64,000 nucleotides of DNA, from the NCBI RefSeq assembly GCF_025947285.1, contig NZ_CP110008.1, forward strand, positions 868,001 through 932,000, in the 5' to 3' direction. Within the stretch, counting starts at the first letter, position 1. The number at the start of each line of letters is the position of its first letter. The notes beneath the pieces are model-generated. The model searched no databases. It was not told the DNA's origin and worked only from the letters and a program-made list of their open reading frames with translations. Positions 18,302 to 28,191 of the stretch are shown piece after piece. A program made the position numbers and the translations under genes. The DNA comes from Flavobacterium sp. N2820 (GTDB lineage Bacteria; Bacteroidota; Bacteroidia; Flavobacteriales; Flavobacteriaceae).

Positions 18302-18802
18302 ATGAATATGGATATCCAGATTAGAAACTACCAAACCAAAGATTGTACGGCTATTTTAGCGATAATTAATGAGGCGATTTTAAATTCTACAGCGCTGTAT
18401 GATTATCATCCAAGAAGTCTAGACCATCAAATTGCTATTTTTGAAGATAAAATTTCAAAAGGTTTTCCTGTTATTATTGCCGAAATGAATAACGAAGTGG
18501 TTGGCTTTGGATATTATAGTGAATTTCGTTTCAGAGAGGCTTATAAATTCACAGTGGAACATTCCGTTTATGCGCATAAAAACTGTATTGGAAAAGGAAT
18601 TGGAAAATTATTATTGTCCGAATTAATTCAGCTAGCAAAATCACAAAACTTACACACCATGATTGGCGTTATCGACTCTGAAAACACAAACAGCATCGAT
18701 TTTCATAAAAAATTTGGATTCGAAAATGTAGGTTTTATCAAAGAATCTGGATTCAAATTTGATAGATGGTTACATTCGGTTTTCATGCAAAAAATACTTT
18801 AA
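18302..18802 (+). CDS. GNAT family N-acetyltransferase (phosphinothricin acetyltransferase-like)
   Basis: 166 aa. I use the ATG at 18302, because the longer frame from 18104 runs antisense through menD. The N-terminal IQIRNYQTKDCTAILAIINEA and the acetyl-CoA loop HKNCIGKGIGKLLLSELI are typical of GNAT enzymes. GVIDSENTNSIDFHKKFGFENVGFI is characteristic of the Pat/YncA-like branch (amino-acid or small-molecule N-acetylation). The substrate is not predictable. Confidence 0.9.
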   Translation: MNMDIQIRNYQTKDCTAILAIINEAILNSTALYDYHPRSLDHQIAIFEDKISKGFPVIIAEMNNEVVGFGYYSEFRFREAYKFTVEHSVYAHKNCIGKGIGKLLLSELIQLAKSQNLHTMIGVIDSENTNSIDFHKKFGFENVGFIKESGFKFDRWLHSVFMQKIL

Positions 18803-18811
18803 AATAGTAAA

Positions 18812-18864
18812 CAGTCGCAGTCACAGTGGGCAGTTATTAACCTTCTCACTGAAAACTGCGACTG
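18812..18864. repeat. Inverted repeat between convergent genes
   Basis: CAGTCGCAGT (18812-18821) and ACTGCGACTG (18855-18864) are perfect inverted copies 33 bp apart, in the space between the convergent GNAT and glutathione peroxidase genes. It may act as a 3' structure for both. The CACTGAA-like filler resembles the ACTGA tandem repeat before recG. Confidence 0.6.
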
Positions 18865-18879
18865 AATACTGATTACTAA

Positions 18880-19473
18880 CTATTTTCCTTCAATCCAATT
18901 TACGATTTCAGCATCAGTAGGAAGTACTCTTGGCGAAATTACTTTTGCTAATTCTCCGTTTTCATTGATTAAGTATTTTTGGAAATTCCATTCGACATCG
19001 CTGTCTTGCAATCCGTTTTTAGCTTTCTGCGTTAAAAATTGATACACTGCATGCATATCGCTTCCTTTTACCGAGATTTTACTCATCATTGGAAAAGTAA
19101 CACCATAATTCTTTTGACAAAAAGTAGCAATTTGTGCATTACTTCCAGGTTCTTGTGAACCAAAATTATTCGCAGGAAAACCTACAATTACAAAATTTTG
19201 ATCTTTATACTTTTCGTAAATCGCTTGCAACTGTTCATATTGAGGCGTTAAACCACATTCTGAAGCAGTATTGACTACTAAAATTTTCTTTCCTTTTAAT
19301 GAAGCAAAATCAAAAGCATTTCCATCTAAATCTTCTACTTTAAATTGATAAATCGTTTCTGCTGACATAGGTGTTGTGATTGCTGTTGCCGAAGTTGTTT
19401 GGTTTTTTTGTGCCTGATTTTGACAACTATAAAACAAAGCCACTACCGAAAACAAGGTTACTAATTTCTTCAT
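18880..19473 (-). CDS. Glutathione peroxidase-family lipoprotein
   Basis: 197 aa. I choose the ATG at 19473 because it begins a lipoprotein signal peptide (MKKLVTLFSVVALFYSC); the longer frame to 19560 runs into repeat DNA. Catalytic features: NTASECGLTPQYEQL (peroxidatic Cys instead of Sec), the Gln in FPANNFGSQEPGS, and WNFQKYLI (catalytic Trp and Asn). In bacteria such Cys-GPx proteins are usually thioredoxin-dependent peroxidases. Here the signal peptide puts it in the envelope. Confidence 0.92.
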   Translation of the reverse strand: MKKLVTLFSVVALFYSCQNQAQKNQTTSATAITTPMSAETIYQFKVEDLDGNAFDFASLKGKKILVVNTASECGLTPQYEQLQAIYEKYKDQNFVIVGFPANNFGSQEPGSNAQIATFCQKNYGVTFPMMSKISVKGSDMHAVYQFLTQKAKNGLQDSDVEWNFQKYLINENGELAKVISPRVLPTDAEIVNWIEGK

Positions 19474-19554
19474 CTTTTTTATTTCAAATTTAAGGCTTTT
19501 AAACACATTTTTTGCTAAACATTTCATAAAACACTCACAAACACCAATATGACT

Positions 19555-19617
19555 TGTCATGCTGAACTTGTTTCAGCATCTTGAAATATTGAGAAGCTGA
19601 AACGAGTTCAGCTTGAC
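19555..19617. repeat. Inverted pair of the hairpin repeat (type A)
   Basis: A plus-strand type A unit (ATGCTGAA, CTTGT, TTCAGCAT; 19559-19579) and a minus-strand unit (arms AAGCTGAA / TTCAGCTT; 19594-19614) face each other across 14 bp. The TGTC/TGACA flanks are included, so the whole 63 bp can fold as one long hairpin. It lies between the glutathione peroxidase and ccsA genes, both on the minus strand. Confidence 0.85.
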
Positions 19618-19632
19618 AGTTACTCATACTTA

Positions 19633-22600
19633 CTACTTCTTAATATGTTTTCTGTACGGAAAATAAGCCAAGGCTGAGATTATAGCGACTAGTATTGCAA
19701 TGTAAATGTAATATGTAACATTTTGTTTTTCTCCCGAAGCATAGCTATGTAAACCACTTAAATGGAAATTTACCCCAAAATAGGTCATTACAATAGAAGC
19801 AAAAGCAAAAACACTCATTACATTATATATCCATCTTCCTCGTAAAGCGGGAACAAATCGTGCGTGGATTACAAATGCATAAATCATAATACTAATTAAC
19901 GCCCAAGTTTCTTTTGGATCCCAACCCCAATAACGACCCCAACTTTCATTAGCCCATTGGCCACCAAGGAAATTTCCGATGGTTAACATAACCAAACCTA
20001 CGGTTAACGCCATTTCATTGATATAAGTGATTTCGTCGATGCTCAATTTCATTTTTTCTTTGTTCCTGTCATTCGTAAAAATCATTAAGAATAAGGCTAC
20101 TAAACCAAGTATCATTGCCAGAGCAAAAGGGCCATAACTACCTACAATTACCGCTACGTGAATCATTAACCAATACGAATTCAATACAGGTTGTAAATTT
20201 CCAATTGATGGATCCATCCAATTCCAGTGAGCAATCATTAAAATTATGGCTGTAACAAATGCAGTTGAAGCCACAGTAAGCTTGGAATCTTTCCCAAAAG
20301 CTAATCCAAAAAACATGGTTGCCCAAGCTACATAAATCATACTTTCATAAGCATCGCTCCAAGGTGCGTGACCAGATATATACCATCTAACAATTAATCC
20401 AGCTAAGTGCAACACGAAAAACAAACCTATTAATCCATGAAAAACATTGATAATTGTTCGTATTAATTTTGAATCATTAAAAATTTGGACAATACAAAAA
20501 ATTAGCATAAAAACACCTGCCATCATATACATGTAATACAATCGCTTGAAAATATCATATTTATTGTACATAATTTCAGAATTGATTTTACTTTCTGAAA
20601 GCATTACAGTTGCACCGTATTTATTTTGATATTGCGTTAAACCGGTAAGCAAACTATTGGCTAATTTATAATCGTTACTTTGTGTTGCTTTATCTACAGC
20701 ATTCAAATAGAAAGGCATCACATTTTTAATCGAATCTAACGAAGTGCCTGTGGGCTGATTCACTTCTAAAAATGAAACCCATTTCTTTGCTTTATCACCC
20801 GGAATTGGGAAAACTTTTAAAATTTGACCACTTAAAGCGGAATATAATAAGTTAACTTTTTTATCTGCTTCAATAAAATCTTTTTGAAATTGATTTGGAA
20901 CAGGTTCTTTGTAAGCTGCATCTAAATAATTAGCTAATTTATACCCTCCAGCTTCATCAAAAAAGGCAACTAATGGTGCGTATTTTGCATCTTTTTCAAC
21001 GCCAATTAATTTACGAATACTGTCATTCCCCCTTTTTAAATAAATAATTGGCAAATTATACCAATATTGAGGATATTGTGTCATTGATAAAAAAGCTTGA
21101 TCAGAATTCATACCTTCATAAGTATCGCTCTTAGAAACTTTACGAAGTAATTCAGATGAAAACGTATTAATAGGCTTCATTCGACCGTTATCTTGAATAA
21201 CAACTTTTCCAAATTGAGACGCGTGTTCTTCTGAAACCACATATTTTTTTAATAATGTAAGCGTTTCTTCTTTACTCGGCTGGTGATTGTGTTGTGCAAA
21301 AGTCAATGAAGAAAATAAAATCAATACAATACTTAATAGTTTTGATTTTTTGATTTTGACTTTTTCTAATTTTTCTTTCAAACTGGCAAAACGACTACTT
21401 TTTGTGAATAAAATTGCCATCATACCAAAGTATAATAAGAAATAACCAATGTAAGTAATCCAAGTTCCCCAAAAATCATGACTAACCGATAATTGCGTTC
21501 CTTTTTCATCTGGATCAAAACCGGCTTGAAACAATCGATAACCTCTATAATCCAATACGTTATTCATAAAAATACTATCTTTAAAGGTATTCTTTTTTTC
21601 AGCATCTTGTACTTCGATTTTACTCTTAAAAGCGGAATAACTTTTTTCAGTTCCAGGATATTTATCGGCAATAAAATCATCTAATTTAATATTGAAAGGC
21701 GTGTTGTAAATTTTACTACCAAAAAATAATGTAAATTCTAAATCGCCTATTTTTACACTTTGTGGAATACCTTGTTTTCCTCTCGCACCAACTAAGGTTA
21801 AGATTTCTTCTTTGCCTTGTGTTTTAATTTTAACTTTTAAAGCATCATCGGTTTGTTTGTCTTTAAAATCGTTATTAGATTTAAAAACCAATTCCCCTTT
21901 AATTGCTGGTTCTGGAAACACAAATTGTGCGCCACCGATGTTATACAACGAACGCAACATCAAGGGTTGTACAGCATCTTTTACTACTTTCCCTTGTAAT
22001 TTATCTGCCATTCGCATAAAATCTCCTTCAAAAGGCGTTTGAATCGTATACGCTTCACTGATTTTGGTAATATTAATAGCACCCTCTGTATATTTATTAA
22101 ACGCAAAAAGTACATTATGCAAATTTTGAACTTCGCCTTCTTTTAAATAATGTTCATGACGCGTTCCTCCACTCGATTCAACCATTTTAAGCATCAACTT
22201 CCCATTTTCAGAGGCAACAACTGTTTCGGTTGCATTCAAAATAAATTCTTTATGTTCTACTTCAAATGGAATACCACTAAACTTTTCATTAATTGAAAAA
22301 TGATTATCCGCAAACAGATTTAAAAACCAACTTTCTTTTACTTCTGGTGCTAAAATTAAATCTCTTTCAAAAGTTTTACGTCTCATTTCACCCTGATAGT
22401 CACCGTCAACTAATACCGTTAAATAAGGCTTATCTGAATAAATAATATTTGCCGATTCACCTTCTCTGATAGGCATCATTCCTTCATAACTTATGTAACG
22501 AGTAACAAAAGCACCTACAATAATTAAGATAAAAGAAAGATGTAAAATTAAAGTCGCCCAATTTTCTTTTTTATGCAATTGATAACGTTTGATGTTGCCT

Positions 22601-22788
22601 ATGAAATTGATTACAAAAAAAACCATGATGGTTTCAAACCACCAAGCATTATAAATAATTACACGAGCTGTATCAGTATTAAATTCGTCTTCAATAAAAG
22701 TACCTGCTGCCATTGCAAATGCAAACAAAATAAATAAGACAGCCATTAAACGGGTTGAAAACAAAAAGGAGAATATTTTTTTTTCCAT
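19633..22788 (-). CDS. ccsA: Fused ResB/CcsA cytochrome c biogenesis protein
   Basis: 1051 aa. The N-terminal half is ResB/Ccs1-like: membrane helices near residues 10-30, 50-70 and 80-105, then a large periplasmic domain and another helix near 435-460. A hydrophobic, signal-like segment near 485-505 precedes a second periplasmic region. The C-terminal third is CcsA/ResC-like, with eight or so helices, the haem-binding tryptophan-rich motif WGRYWGWDPKETWALI and conserved His residues (FHGLIGL, MIHVAVIVGS, NFHLSGLHSY). It is a one-chain system II haem lyase, a fusion usual in Bacteroidetes. Confidence 0.95.
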   Translation of the reverse strand: MEKKIFSFLFSTRLMAVLFILFAFAMAAGTFIEDEFNTDTARVIIYNAWWFETIMVFFVINFIGNIKRYQLHKKENWATLILHLSFILIIVGAFVTRYISYEGMMPIREGESANIIYSDKPYLTVLVDGDYQGEMRRKTFERDLILAPEVKESWFLNLFADNHFSINEKFSGIPFEVEHKEFILNATETVVASENGKLMLKMVESSGGTRHEHYLKEGEVQNLHNVLFAFNKYTEGAINITKISEAYTIQTPFEGDFMRMADKLQGKVVKDAVQPLMLRSLYNIGGAQFVFPEPAIKGELVFKSNNDFKDKQTDDALKVKIKTQGKEEILTLVGARGKQGIPQSVKIGDLEFTLFFGSKIYNTPFNIKLDDFIADKYPGTEKSYSAFKSKIEVQDAEKKNTFKDSIFMNNVLDYRGYRLFQAGFDPDEKGTQLSVSHDFWGTWITYIGYFLLYFGMMAILFTKSSRFASLKEKLEKVKIKKSKLLSIVLILFSSLTFAQHNHQPSKEETLTLLKKYVVSEEHASQFGKVVIQDNGRMKPINTFSSELLRKVSKSDTYEGMNSDQAFLSMTQYPQYWYNLPIIYLKRGNDSIRKLIGVEKDAKYAPLVAFFDEAGGYKLANYLDAAYKEPVPNQFQKDFIEADKKVNLLYSALSGQILKVFPIPGDKAKKWVSFLEVNQPTGTSLDSIKNVMPFYLNAVDKATQSNDYKLANSLLTGLTQYQNKYGATVMLSESKINSEIMYNKYDIFKRLYYMYMMAGVFMLIFCIVQIFNDSKLIRTIINVFHGLIGLFFVLHLAGLIVRWYISGHAPWSDAYESMIYVAWATMFFGLAFGKDSKLTVASTAFVTAIILMIAHWNWMDPSIGNLQPVLNSYWLMIHVAVIVGSYGPFALAMILGLVALFLMIFTNDRNKEKMKLSIDEITYINEMALTVGLVMLTIGNFLGGQWANESWGRYWGWDPKETWALISIMIYAFVIHARFVPALRGRWIYNVMSVFAFASIVMTYFGVNFHLSGLHSYASGEKQNVTYYIYIAILVAIISALAYFPYRKHIKK

Positions 22789-22895
22789 GAGATATAGGAA
22801 TTCTGTTTTTTTTAAATTGGCACAAATGTACTTAATTTGAAATTCTTTTTTATGAAGTTTAACAAAGGATTTAGTAATTTTAAGGATTGATTAAT

Positions 22896-23627
22896 TTAGT
22901 ACAACATTTTGACTTCCTTAATATCAAAATCAATCGTAGAATCATCTTCTAATGCAACATTGAGTTTTCCTTCAGAAGTAACTTTGATTATTTGACCAAC
23001 AAATCGATTGCCATTCACGTCTTCAAATGTTGACACAATATTTTTCTTAAATAAATAATTGTGATATTTTTCCCAAAAAACAACTTCAGATTGCGAATTG
23101 AGTTGTTCTAAATTATTTTCTAACTGATTCACTACGCTTTTTAAAAGTAAATCTTTGTCAAAAAATTGTTGTTCCAAAAGACATAAAGAAGAAGCTTGCG
23201 GTAAATTCTCAAAATTTTCTTGATTAACATTAATTCCAATTCCGATAACGGATTGTATTTCTGCCTGACTTTTTATGCTGTTTTCAATTAAAATTCCGGC
23301 AATTTTTTTATTATCTGCCAAAATGTCGTTTGGCCACTTTATTTTAAATTGTTTAGAACTAATCAATTGCAAACCTTCTACAACACTTAGTGCTACAATG
23401 ACATTTAATGTAAATAAATTGATTTTTAAATGCTTATTTTTAACATATAAAACACTAAAGGTTAGATTCTTACCCGATTCTATTGACCAAACCGCACCGC
23501 GTTGACCTTTACCATTTGTTTGGTGTTCTGCGGCTACTACAGTAAAATTTTCTACCCTTTCTGTAGCGGCTAATTGCTTTAAAAAAGTATTTGTAGAATC
23601 AATGGCATTGAGTTTGATTAACTTCAT
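22896..23627 (-). CDS. birA: Biotin--[acetyl-CoA-carboxylase] ligase
   Basis: 243 aa from the ATG at 23627, where the family begins (MKLIKLNAIDSTNTFLKQL). An upstream in-frame ATG at 23666 adds 13 residues unlike the family. Motifs: AAEHQTNGKGQRGAVWSIESG (biotinyl-AMP loop), IKWPNDILADNKKIAGILIEN and GIGINVNQ. There is no N-terminal helix-turn-helix, so it is a monofunctional ligase without the BirA repressor role. It is divergent from rsfS. Confidence 0.95.
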   Translation of the reverse strand: MKLIKLNAIDSTNTFLKQLAATERVENFTVVAAEHQTNGKGQRGAVWSIESGKNLTFSVLYVKNKHLKINLFTLNVIVALSVVEGLQLISSKQFKIKWPNDILADNKKIAGILIENSIKSQAEIQSVIGIGINVNQENFENLPQASSLCLLEQQFFDKDLLLKSVVNQLENNLEQLNSQSEVVFWEKYHNYLFKKNIVSTFEDVNGNRFVGQIIKVTSEGKLNVALEDDSTIDFDIKEVKMLY

Positions 23628-23685
23628 AACTATACTAACAAATTTTAATCTTGTGTTAAGGTTCAAAAATAATCACAAAAAATGA

Positions 23686-23693
23686 TACCTTTG
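23686..23693 (+). promoter_or_regulatory. -7 box of the rsfS-ftsH operon
   Basis: TACCTTTG followed by C, 20 bases before the rsfS start codon, is a textbook Bacteroidetes TAnnTTTG element. I do not see a well-spaced TTG upstream, so only the -7 part is supported. Confidence 0.5.
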
Positions 23694-23713
23694 CATAAAT
23701 TCAAAAATAATAA

Positions 23714-24085
23714 ATGGCGAAGAAAAATATTAGCAATGATGATTTATTAGCAAACATCATCAAAGGAATTGAAGAAGTAAAAGGAGAAAATATTGATATT
23801 CTTGATTTAAGAGCAATTGATAATACAGTTTGTGATTACTTTGTAGTGTGTAATGGAAATTCAAATACACAAGTAAATGCAATAGTAGGTTCTATTCAAA
23901 AAATTGTTTCCAAAGAATTAAAAGATAAGCCTTGGCATGTCGAAGGTGCCGAAAATGGTGAATGGGTTTTAATGGACTACGTTAACATTGTGGTGCATGT
24001 TTTTCAAAAACACATTCGCGAATACTACAGAATAGAAAGTTTATGGGGTGATGCTAAAATCACAACAATCGAAACTAAATACTAA
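23714..24085 (+). CDS. rsfS: Ribosome silencing factor RsfS
   Basis: 123 aa. It binds ribosomal protein uL14 and blocks subunit joining. Family signature: IKGIEEVKGENIDILDLRAIDNTVCDYFVVCNGNSNTQVNAI, KPWHVEGAENGEWVLMDYVNIVVHVF and REYYRIESLWGDA. Length is typical. It is 8 bp upstream of ftsH, the standard Bacteroidetes arrangement. Confidence 0.96.
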   Translation: MAKKNISNDDLLANIIKGIEEVKGENIDILDLRAIDNTVCDYFVVCNGNSNTQVNAIVGSIQKIVSKELKDKPWHVEGAENGEWVLMDYVNIVVHVFQKHIREYYRIESLWGDAKITTIETKY

Positions 24086-24093
24086 AACATTGT

Positions 24094-26022
24094 ATGGCAC
24101 AAAATAGTAATAACAATAGTTCAGGATTTAAATTTAGTCCATGGATGAGTATTGTACTTGTCCTAACGATTTTTTTTACAATTAGTCTGGTTACTAATGG
24201 AATTGATTTAAGCAATCCAGGCAAGACAAGTTTATCAAAATTCAATGAATTCTTAGCTGCTGGTCAAGTAGACAAAGTGACCTTTACCAACACGAAAGCT
24301 ACAGTTTTCTTGAAAAAAGAAGCTTTATCGGATAAAAAACACGAGAAAGTTAAAAATGATATTACGAATAAATTAAATACTAAAGGGCCTCATTATTACT
24401 TTGAAATTGGTGATTTGAGAACGTTCCAAGAAACGTTGGCAAAAGCCGATGCTGAAAAGAAAATCAACTCCTATGAAAAGGAACCAGAGAGTATGTGGGG
24501 AGAATTACTTTCAATTCTTCTACCATTTTTATTACTAATTGGTTTGTGGATTTTCATGATGCGAAGAATGTCTGGTGGCTCTGGAGGCGGAGGCGGACAA
24601 ATTTTTAGTATTGGAAAGTCAAAAGCAAAACTTTTTGATGAAAAAACCGATACAAGAACAACCTTTGAAAACGTTGCCGGATTAGAAGGTGCTAAAGAAG
24701 AAATTCAAGAAATTGTTGAATTCCTTAAAAATCCAGAAAAATATACTTCAATTGGAGGAAAAATTCCAAAGGGAGCATTATTAGTTGGACCTCCAGGTAC
24801 AGGAAAAACATTATTAGCTAAAGCCGTTGCTGGTGAAGCTAAAGTGCCTTTCTTCTCTTTATCAGGTTCAGATTTTGTGGAAATGTTTGTAGGTGTTGGA
24901 GCTTCTCGTGTTAGAGATTTATTCAAGCAAGCAAAAGAAAAATCACCTGCAATTATTTTTATCGATGAAATTGATGCTGTAGGTAGAGCACGTGGAAAAA
25001 ACAACATGACCGGTGCAAACGACGAAAGAGAAAATACATTGAATCAATTACTGACAGAAATGGACGGTTTTGGAACCAATTCTAATGTAATTGTACTAGC
25101 TGCAACCAATAGAGCCGATGTTTTAGACAAAGCTTTATTGCGTGCTGGACGTTTTGACAGACAAATTTATGTGGATTTACCAGATATTAGAGAACGTAAA
25201 GAAATTTTTGAAGTACATTTAAAACCTTTAAAAAAATCAGAAGAATTAGATACCGAGTTTTTAGCGAAACAAACGCCCGGATTTTCAGGAGCAGATATTG
25301 CTAATGTTTGTAACGAAGCTGCTTTAATTGCAGCGCGTAAAGATAAAAAAGCGGTAGATAAACAAGATTTCTTAGACGCTGTTGACAGAATTGTTGGTGG
25401 TTTAGAAAAGAAAAATAAAATTGTTACTCCAGATGAAAAACGTGCTATTGCTTTTCACGAAGCAGGTCACGCAACTGTAAGTTGGATGTTGGAGCACGCT
25501 GCACCACTTGTAAAAGTTACAATTGTTCCTCGTGGGCAAAGTTTAGGTGCTGCATGGTATTTACCTGAAGAACGCTTGATTGTGCGACCAGACCAAATGT
25601 TAGACGAAATGTGTGCTACAATGGGTGGAAGAGCTGCTGAGAAAGTTATTTTTGATAAAATTTCAACAGGCGCTTTGAGCGATTTGGAAAAAGTTACGCG
25701 CCAAGCAAGAGCAATGGTTACAATTTATGGATTAAATGATAAGTTAGGAAATATCACTTATTATGATTCAACCGGGCAATCAGATTATAATTTTTCAAAA
25801 CCATATTCTGAAGATACTGCAAAAGTTATTGATTTTGAGATTTCTAAATTAATTGAAGAACAATACCAAAGAGCAATTCATCTTTTAGAAACAAATAAAG
25901 AAAAATTAACACAATTGGCCAATATCTTAATCGAGAAAGAAGTAATCTTTAAAGACGATTTAGAAACCATCTTTGGAAAAAGACCTTTTGATAAGGAAGA
26001 TGAAATTCCTGTAGTTGAATAA
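24094..26022 (+). CDS. ftsH: ATP-dependent zinc metalloprotease FtsH
   Basis: 642 aa membrane AAA+ protease for quality control of membrane and regulatory proteins. Two membrane segments (about residues 16-36 and 140-157) bracket the periplasmic region. Then a Gly-rich linker, Walker A GPPGTGKT, Walker [13 protein letters not shown], the SRH region [21 protein letters not shown], and the zinc site HEAGH with the downstream Asp in GALSDLEK. The full domain order and length are normal. Confidence 0.98.
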   Translation: MAQNSNNNSSGFKFSPWMSIVLVLTIFFTISLVTNGIDLSNPGKTSLSKFNEFLAAGQVDKVTFTNTKATVFLKKEALSDKKHEKVKNDITNKLNTKGPHYYFEIGDLRTFQETLAKADAEKKINSYEKEPESMWGELLSILLPFLLLIGLWIFMMRRMSGGSGGGGGQIFSIGKSKAKLFDEKTDTRTTFENVAGLEGAKEEIQEIVEFLKNPEKYTSIGGKIPKGALLVGPPGTGKTLLAKAVAGEAKVPFFSLSGSDFVEMFVGVGASRVRDLFKQAKEKSPAIIFIDEIDAVGRARGKNNMTGANDERENTLNQLLTEMDGFGTNSNVIVLAATNRADVLDKALLRAGRFDRQIYVDLPDIRERKEIFEVHLKPLKKSEELDTEFLAKQTPGFSGADIANVCNEAALIAARKDKKAVDKQDFLDAVDRIVGGLEKKNKIVTPDEKRAIAFHEAGHATVSWMLEHAAPLVKVTIVPRGQSLGAAWYLPEERLIVRPDQMLDEMCATMGGRAAEKVIFDKISTGALSDLEKVTRQARAMVTIYGLNDKLGNITYYDSTGQSDYNFSKPYSEDTAKVIDFEISKLIEEQYQRAIHLLETNKEKLTQLANILIEKEVIFKDDLETIFGKRPFDKEDEIPVVE

Positions 26023-26050
26023 TACTTATCAACAAAATAATCTTAATAAA

Positions 26051-26088
26051 AAACTCAGCTGAATAGTCTATTTGCTGAGTTTTTTTTT
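26051..26088 (+). terminator. Intrinsic terminator after ftsH
   Basis: Stem AAACTCAGC / GCTGAGTTT with a 14-nt loop, followed by a run of Ts. Confidence 0.88.
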
Positions 26089-26128
26089 ATCTTTGATTTT
26101 TACTATACAATTTACCTACTAAAAATAG

Positions 26129-26740
26129 ATGAGTAGTCTTTTTAGAAAATTTTTCGGAAACTCAGGTGAAGAGGCAGACAACGACAAAAAAAATGATGTC
26201 AAAAGTCCTTATGCACCCGATACTTCATTGCCAATTGATGAGCAATTTACTTTCAATTTCAAAGAAAATGGAGGTAAGTTTATATATTGTGAAAACCTGA
26301 ATGAGGTGTCTGAAAATTTTGAAAACATACTAGCTGAAAATGATTGGTTTGAGAAAGAAACATTGTGTTTTAACCCAAATCTTTTTAAACTTTTAGAAGA
26401 AAACAGATTGTCTCCTAATGGTACCAGTGAAAAAGCAACGTTCTTTCTAACAAGTTGTGAAAACTTAGTGGCAGATGAAGGTTCTATACTTTTTTCTTCC
26501 AATCAACTAAAACATTTTAAACCAAACGAATTGCCTACAAATATGATTGTATTTGCAACAACGAGTCAAATTACAGGTACAAAAGGTGATGGTTTAAGAA
26601 GAATAAAAAATGCACACGACAAAAATTATCCCACAAATATTACAACCATAAAATATTTTGAAGAAGTAAAAGAGCAAGATTTTCTTCATTATGGAAGTTG
26701 CCATAAAAATCTCTACCTCCTTCTTTTAGAAGATTTATAG
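26129..26740 (+). CDS. LUD-domain protein (LutB/LutC-related)
   Basis: 203 aa. The C-terminal two-thirds fit the LUD domain: CFNPNLFKLLEENRL, ATFFLTSCENLVADEGSILFSSNQ and NMIVFATTSQITGTKGDGLRRI. The N-terminus is a short basic segment (MSSLFRKFFGNSGEE) and an acidic linker. LUD proteins of the LutC type take part in lactate oxidation, but this gene is not with lutA/lutB, so its role is open. It starts a run of genes that leads into cdsA one base later. Confidence 0.8.
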   Translation: MSSLFRKFFGNSGEEADNDKKNDVKSPYAPDTSLPIDEQFTFNFKENGGKFIYCENLNEVSENFENILAENDWFEKETLCFNPNLFKLLEENRLSPNGTSEKATFFLTSCENLVADEGSILFSSNQLKHFKPNELPTNMIVFATTSQITGTKGDGLRRIKNAHDKNYPTNITTIKYFEEVKEQDFLHYGSCHKNLYLLLLEDL

Positions 26741-26741
26741 A

Positions 26742-27548
26742 ATGAACGAAACGCTGAAAAGAGCATTATCTGGAGCCGTTTATATAATTTTATTATTAGG
26801 CTGTATCTCTTACTCACAAGAAAGTTTAGCAATTCTTTTTGGTGTATTCTTGCTAATTGGCGTATATGAATTTTGCAAAATAGCAGCATTAAATTTATAC
26901 ATTTGCCTACCCATTGCGGCTGTTTCCTATTATTTCTTTTGGAATAAAAGTCAGGACATCATTTTAAAAACAAGTATTGTAAGTTTATCTATACTTATTT
27001 CTATAAAACTTTTATTGTATTTATTCAATACTCAAAAAACCAACTTTAAAATCATTACTCGCTATTTATTGCTAATTGGATATATTATCATTCCGTTTAT
27101 CAGTACAAACTATGTAGCAATTGGTAAAAATGGCTATAATCCCAAAATATTAATCACCATTTTAATTCTCATCTGGGCAAATGATACGTTTGCCTATTTA
27201 GTAGGTAAAAATTTTGGAAAACGAAAACTCTTCCCAAGTGTTTCACCCAAAAAAACCATCGAAGGTTTTGTAGGTGGAATGTTTTTTACAATTATTTCAA
27301 GTGTTTTATTGTCTAAATTTTATATCGAATCAAACATTTTGTACATTTGGATTGTTATTGCAATAATAGTTAGTATTTTTAGCACATTAGGCGATTTGAT
27401 TCAATCAAAGTTCAAACGTGTGGCTGGCATAAAAGACAGCGGGAAAATAATGCCCGGTCACGGAGGTATTTTAGACCGATTAGATAGTATTATCTTTGTA
27501 ATCCCGTTTATTAATTTGTTTTATTTAATTTTATATTATGTTTCATAA
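26742..27548 (+). CDS. cdsA: Phosphatidate cytidylyltransferase
   Basis: 268 aa integral membrane enzyme making CDP-diacylglycerol. About seven or eight hydrophobic segments. The signature at the C-terminus is KDSGKIMPGHGGILDRLDSIIF, and SPKKTIEGFVGG plus NDTFAYLVGKNFGKRK are also typical. It overlaps the next gene, psd, by 11 bases, which fits consecutive steps of phosphatidylethanolamine synthesis. Confidence 0.95.
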   Translation: MNETLKRALSGAVYIILLLGCISYSQESLAILFGVFLLIGVYEFCKIAALNLYICLPIAAVSYYFFWNKSQDIILKTSIVSLSILISIKLLLYLFNTQKTNFKIITRYLLLIGYIIIPFISTNYVAIGKNGYNPKILITILILIWANDTFAYLVGKNFGKRKLFPSVSPKKTIEGFVGGMFFTIISSVLLSKFYIESNILYIWIVIAIIVSIFSTLGDLIQSKFKRVAGIKDSGKIMPGHGGILDRLDSIIFVIPFINLFYLILYYVS

Positions 27549-28191
27549 AGAAGGTTCAAAACTCATTTTTATCACCCTACTGTTAGTAGTTGGAATCATT
27601 TTTTTAGCAGATGCTTTTGTATCAATTGAATGGCTAAGAACAACAATGTTTATTTTTGCAATTGTAATTTTAGTCTTAGTACTCCAATTCTTTAGAAATC
27701 CTACGCGTGTTGCAGACAATAGTGATAATCATATATTAGCGCCAGTTGATGGAAAAGTGGTTGTCATTGAAGAGGTTTACGAACCCGAATATTTTAAAGA
27801 CAAACGTTTAATGGTTTCCATTTTTATGTCACCTATAAATGTACACGTAACACGTTATGCACTAAACGGAATTGTAAAATATAGCAAATACCACCCTGGA
27901 AAATATTTAGTAGCTTGGCACCCAAAAGCTAGTGAAGAAAATGAAAGAACAACAGTAGTAATTAACAATAGAGTCTATGGTGAAGTGATGTACCGTCAAA
28001 TTGCTGGTGCATTGGCAAGAAGAATTGTAAACTATGCAAAAGAAGGTATGCGAGTGGTACAAGGAAAAGATGCTGGTTTCATTAAGTTTGGCTCAAGAGT
28101 AGATTTATATTTACCGCTAGGAACTGAAGTAAATGTGAAAATTGGAGAGAAAGCTATTGGTAATAAAACCGTGATTTGTAAAAAAGCATAA
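27538..28191 (+). CDS. psd: Phosphatidylserine decarboxylase family protein
   Basis: 217 aa of the short (type II, archaeal-like) class. Two membrane segments near the N-terminus, then LAPVDGKVVVIEE, MSPINVHVTRYALNGIV, HPGKYLVAWHPKASEENER and AGFIKFGSRVDLYLP. In this family the Ser of GS(R/S) becomes the pyruvoyl cofactor after self-cleavage. It makes phosphatidylethanolamine. It overlaps cdsA and abuts the acyl-CoA-binding protein gene. Confidence 0.93.
   Translation: MFHKEGSKLIFITLLLVVGIIFLADAFVSIEWLRTTMFIFAIVILVLVLQFFRNPTRVADNSDNHILAPVDGKVVVIEEVYEPEYFKDKRLMVSIFMSPINVHVTRYALNGIVKYSKYHPGKYLVAWHPKASEENERTTVVINNRVYGEVMYRQIAGALARRIVNYAKEGMRVVQGKDAGFIKFGSRVDLYLPLGTEVNVKIGEKAIGNKTVICKKA

Noticed and set aside
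19474..19560. Longer N-terminus for the glutathione peroxidase
   Set aside because: It runs into the inverted hairpin repeat and would bury the lipoprotein signal peptide that starts at 19473.
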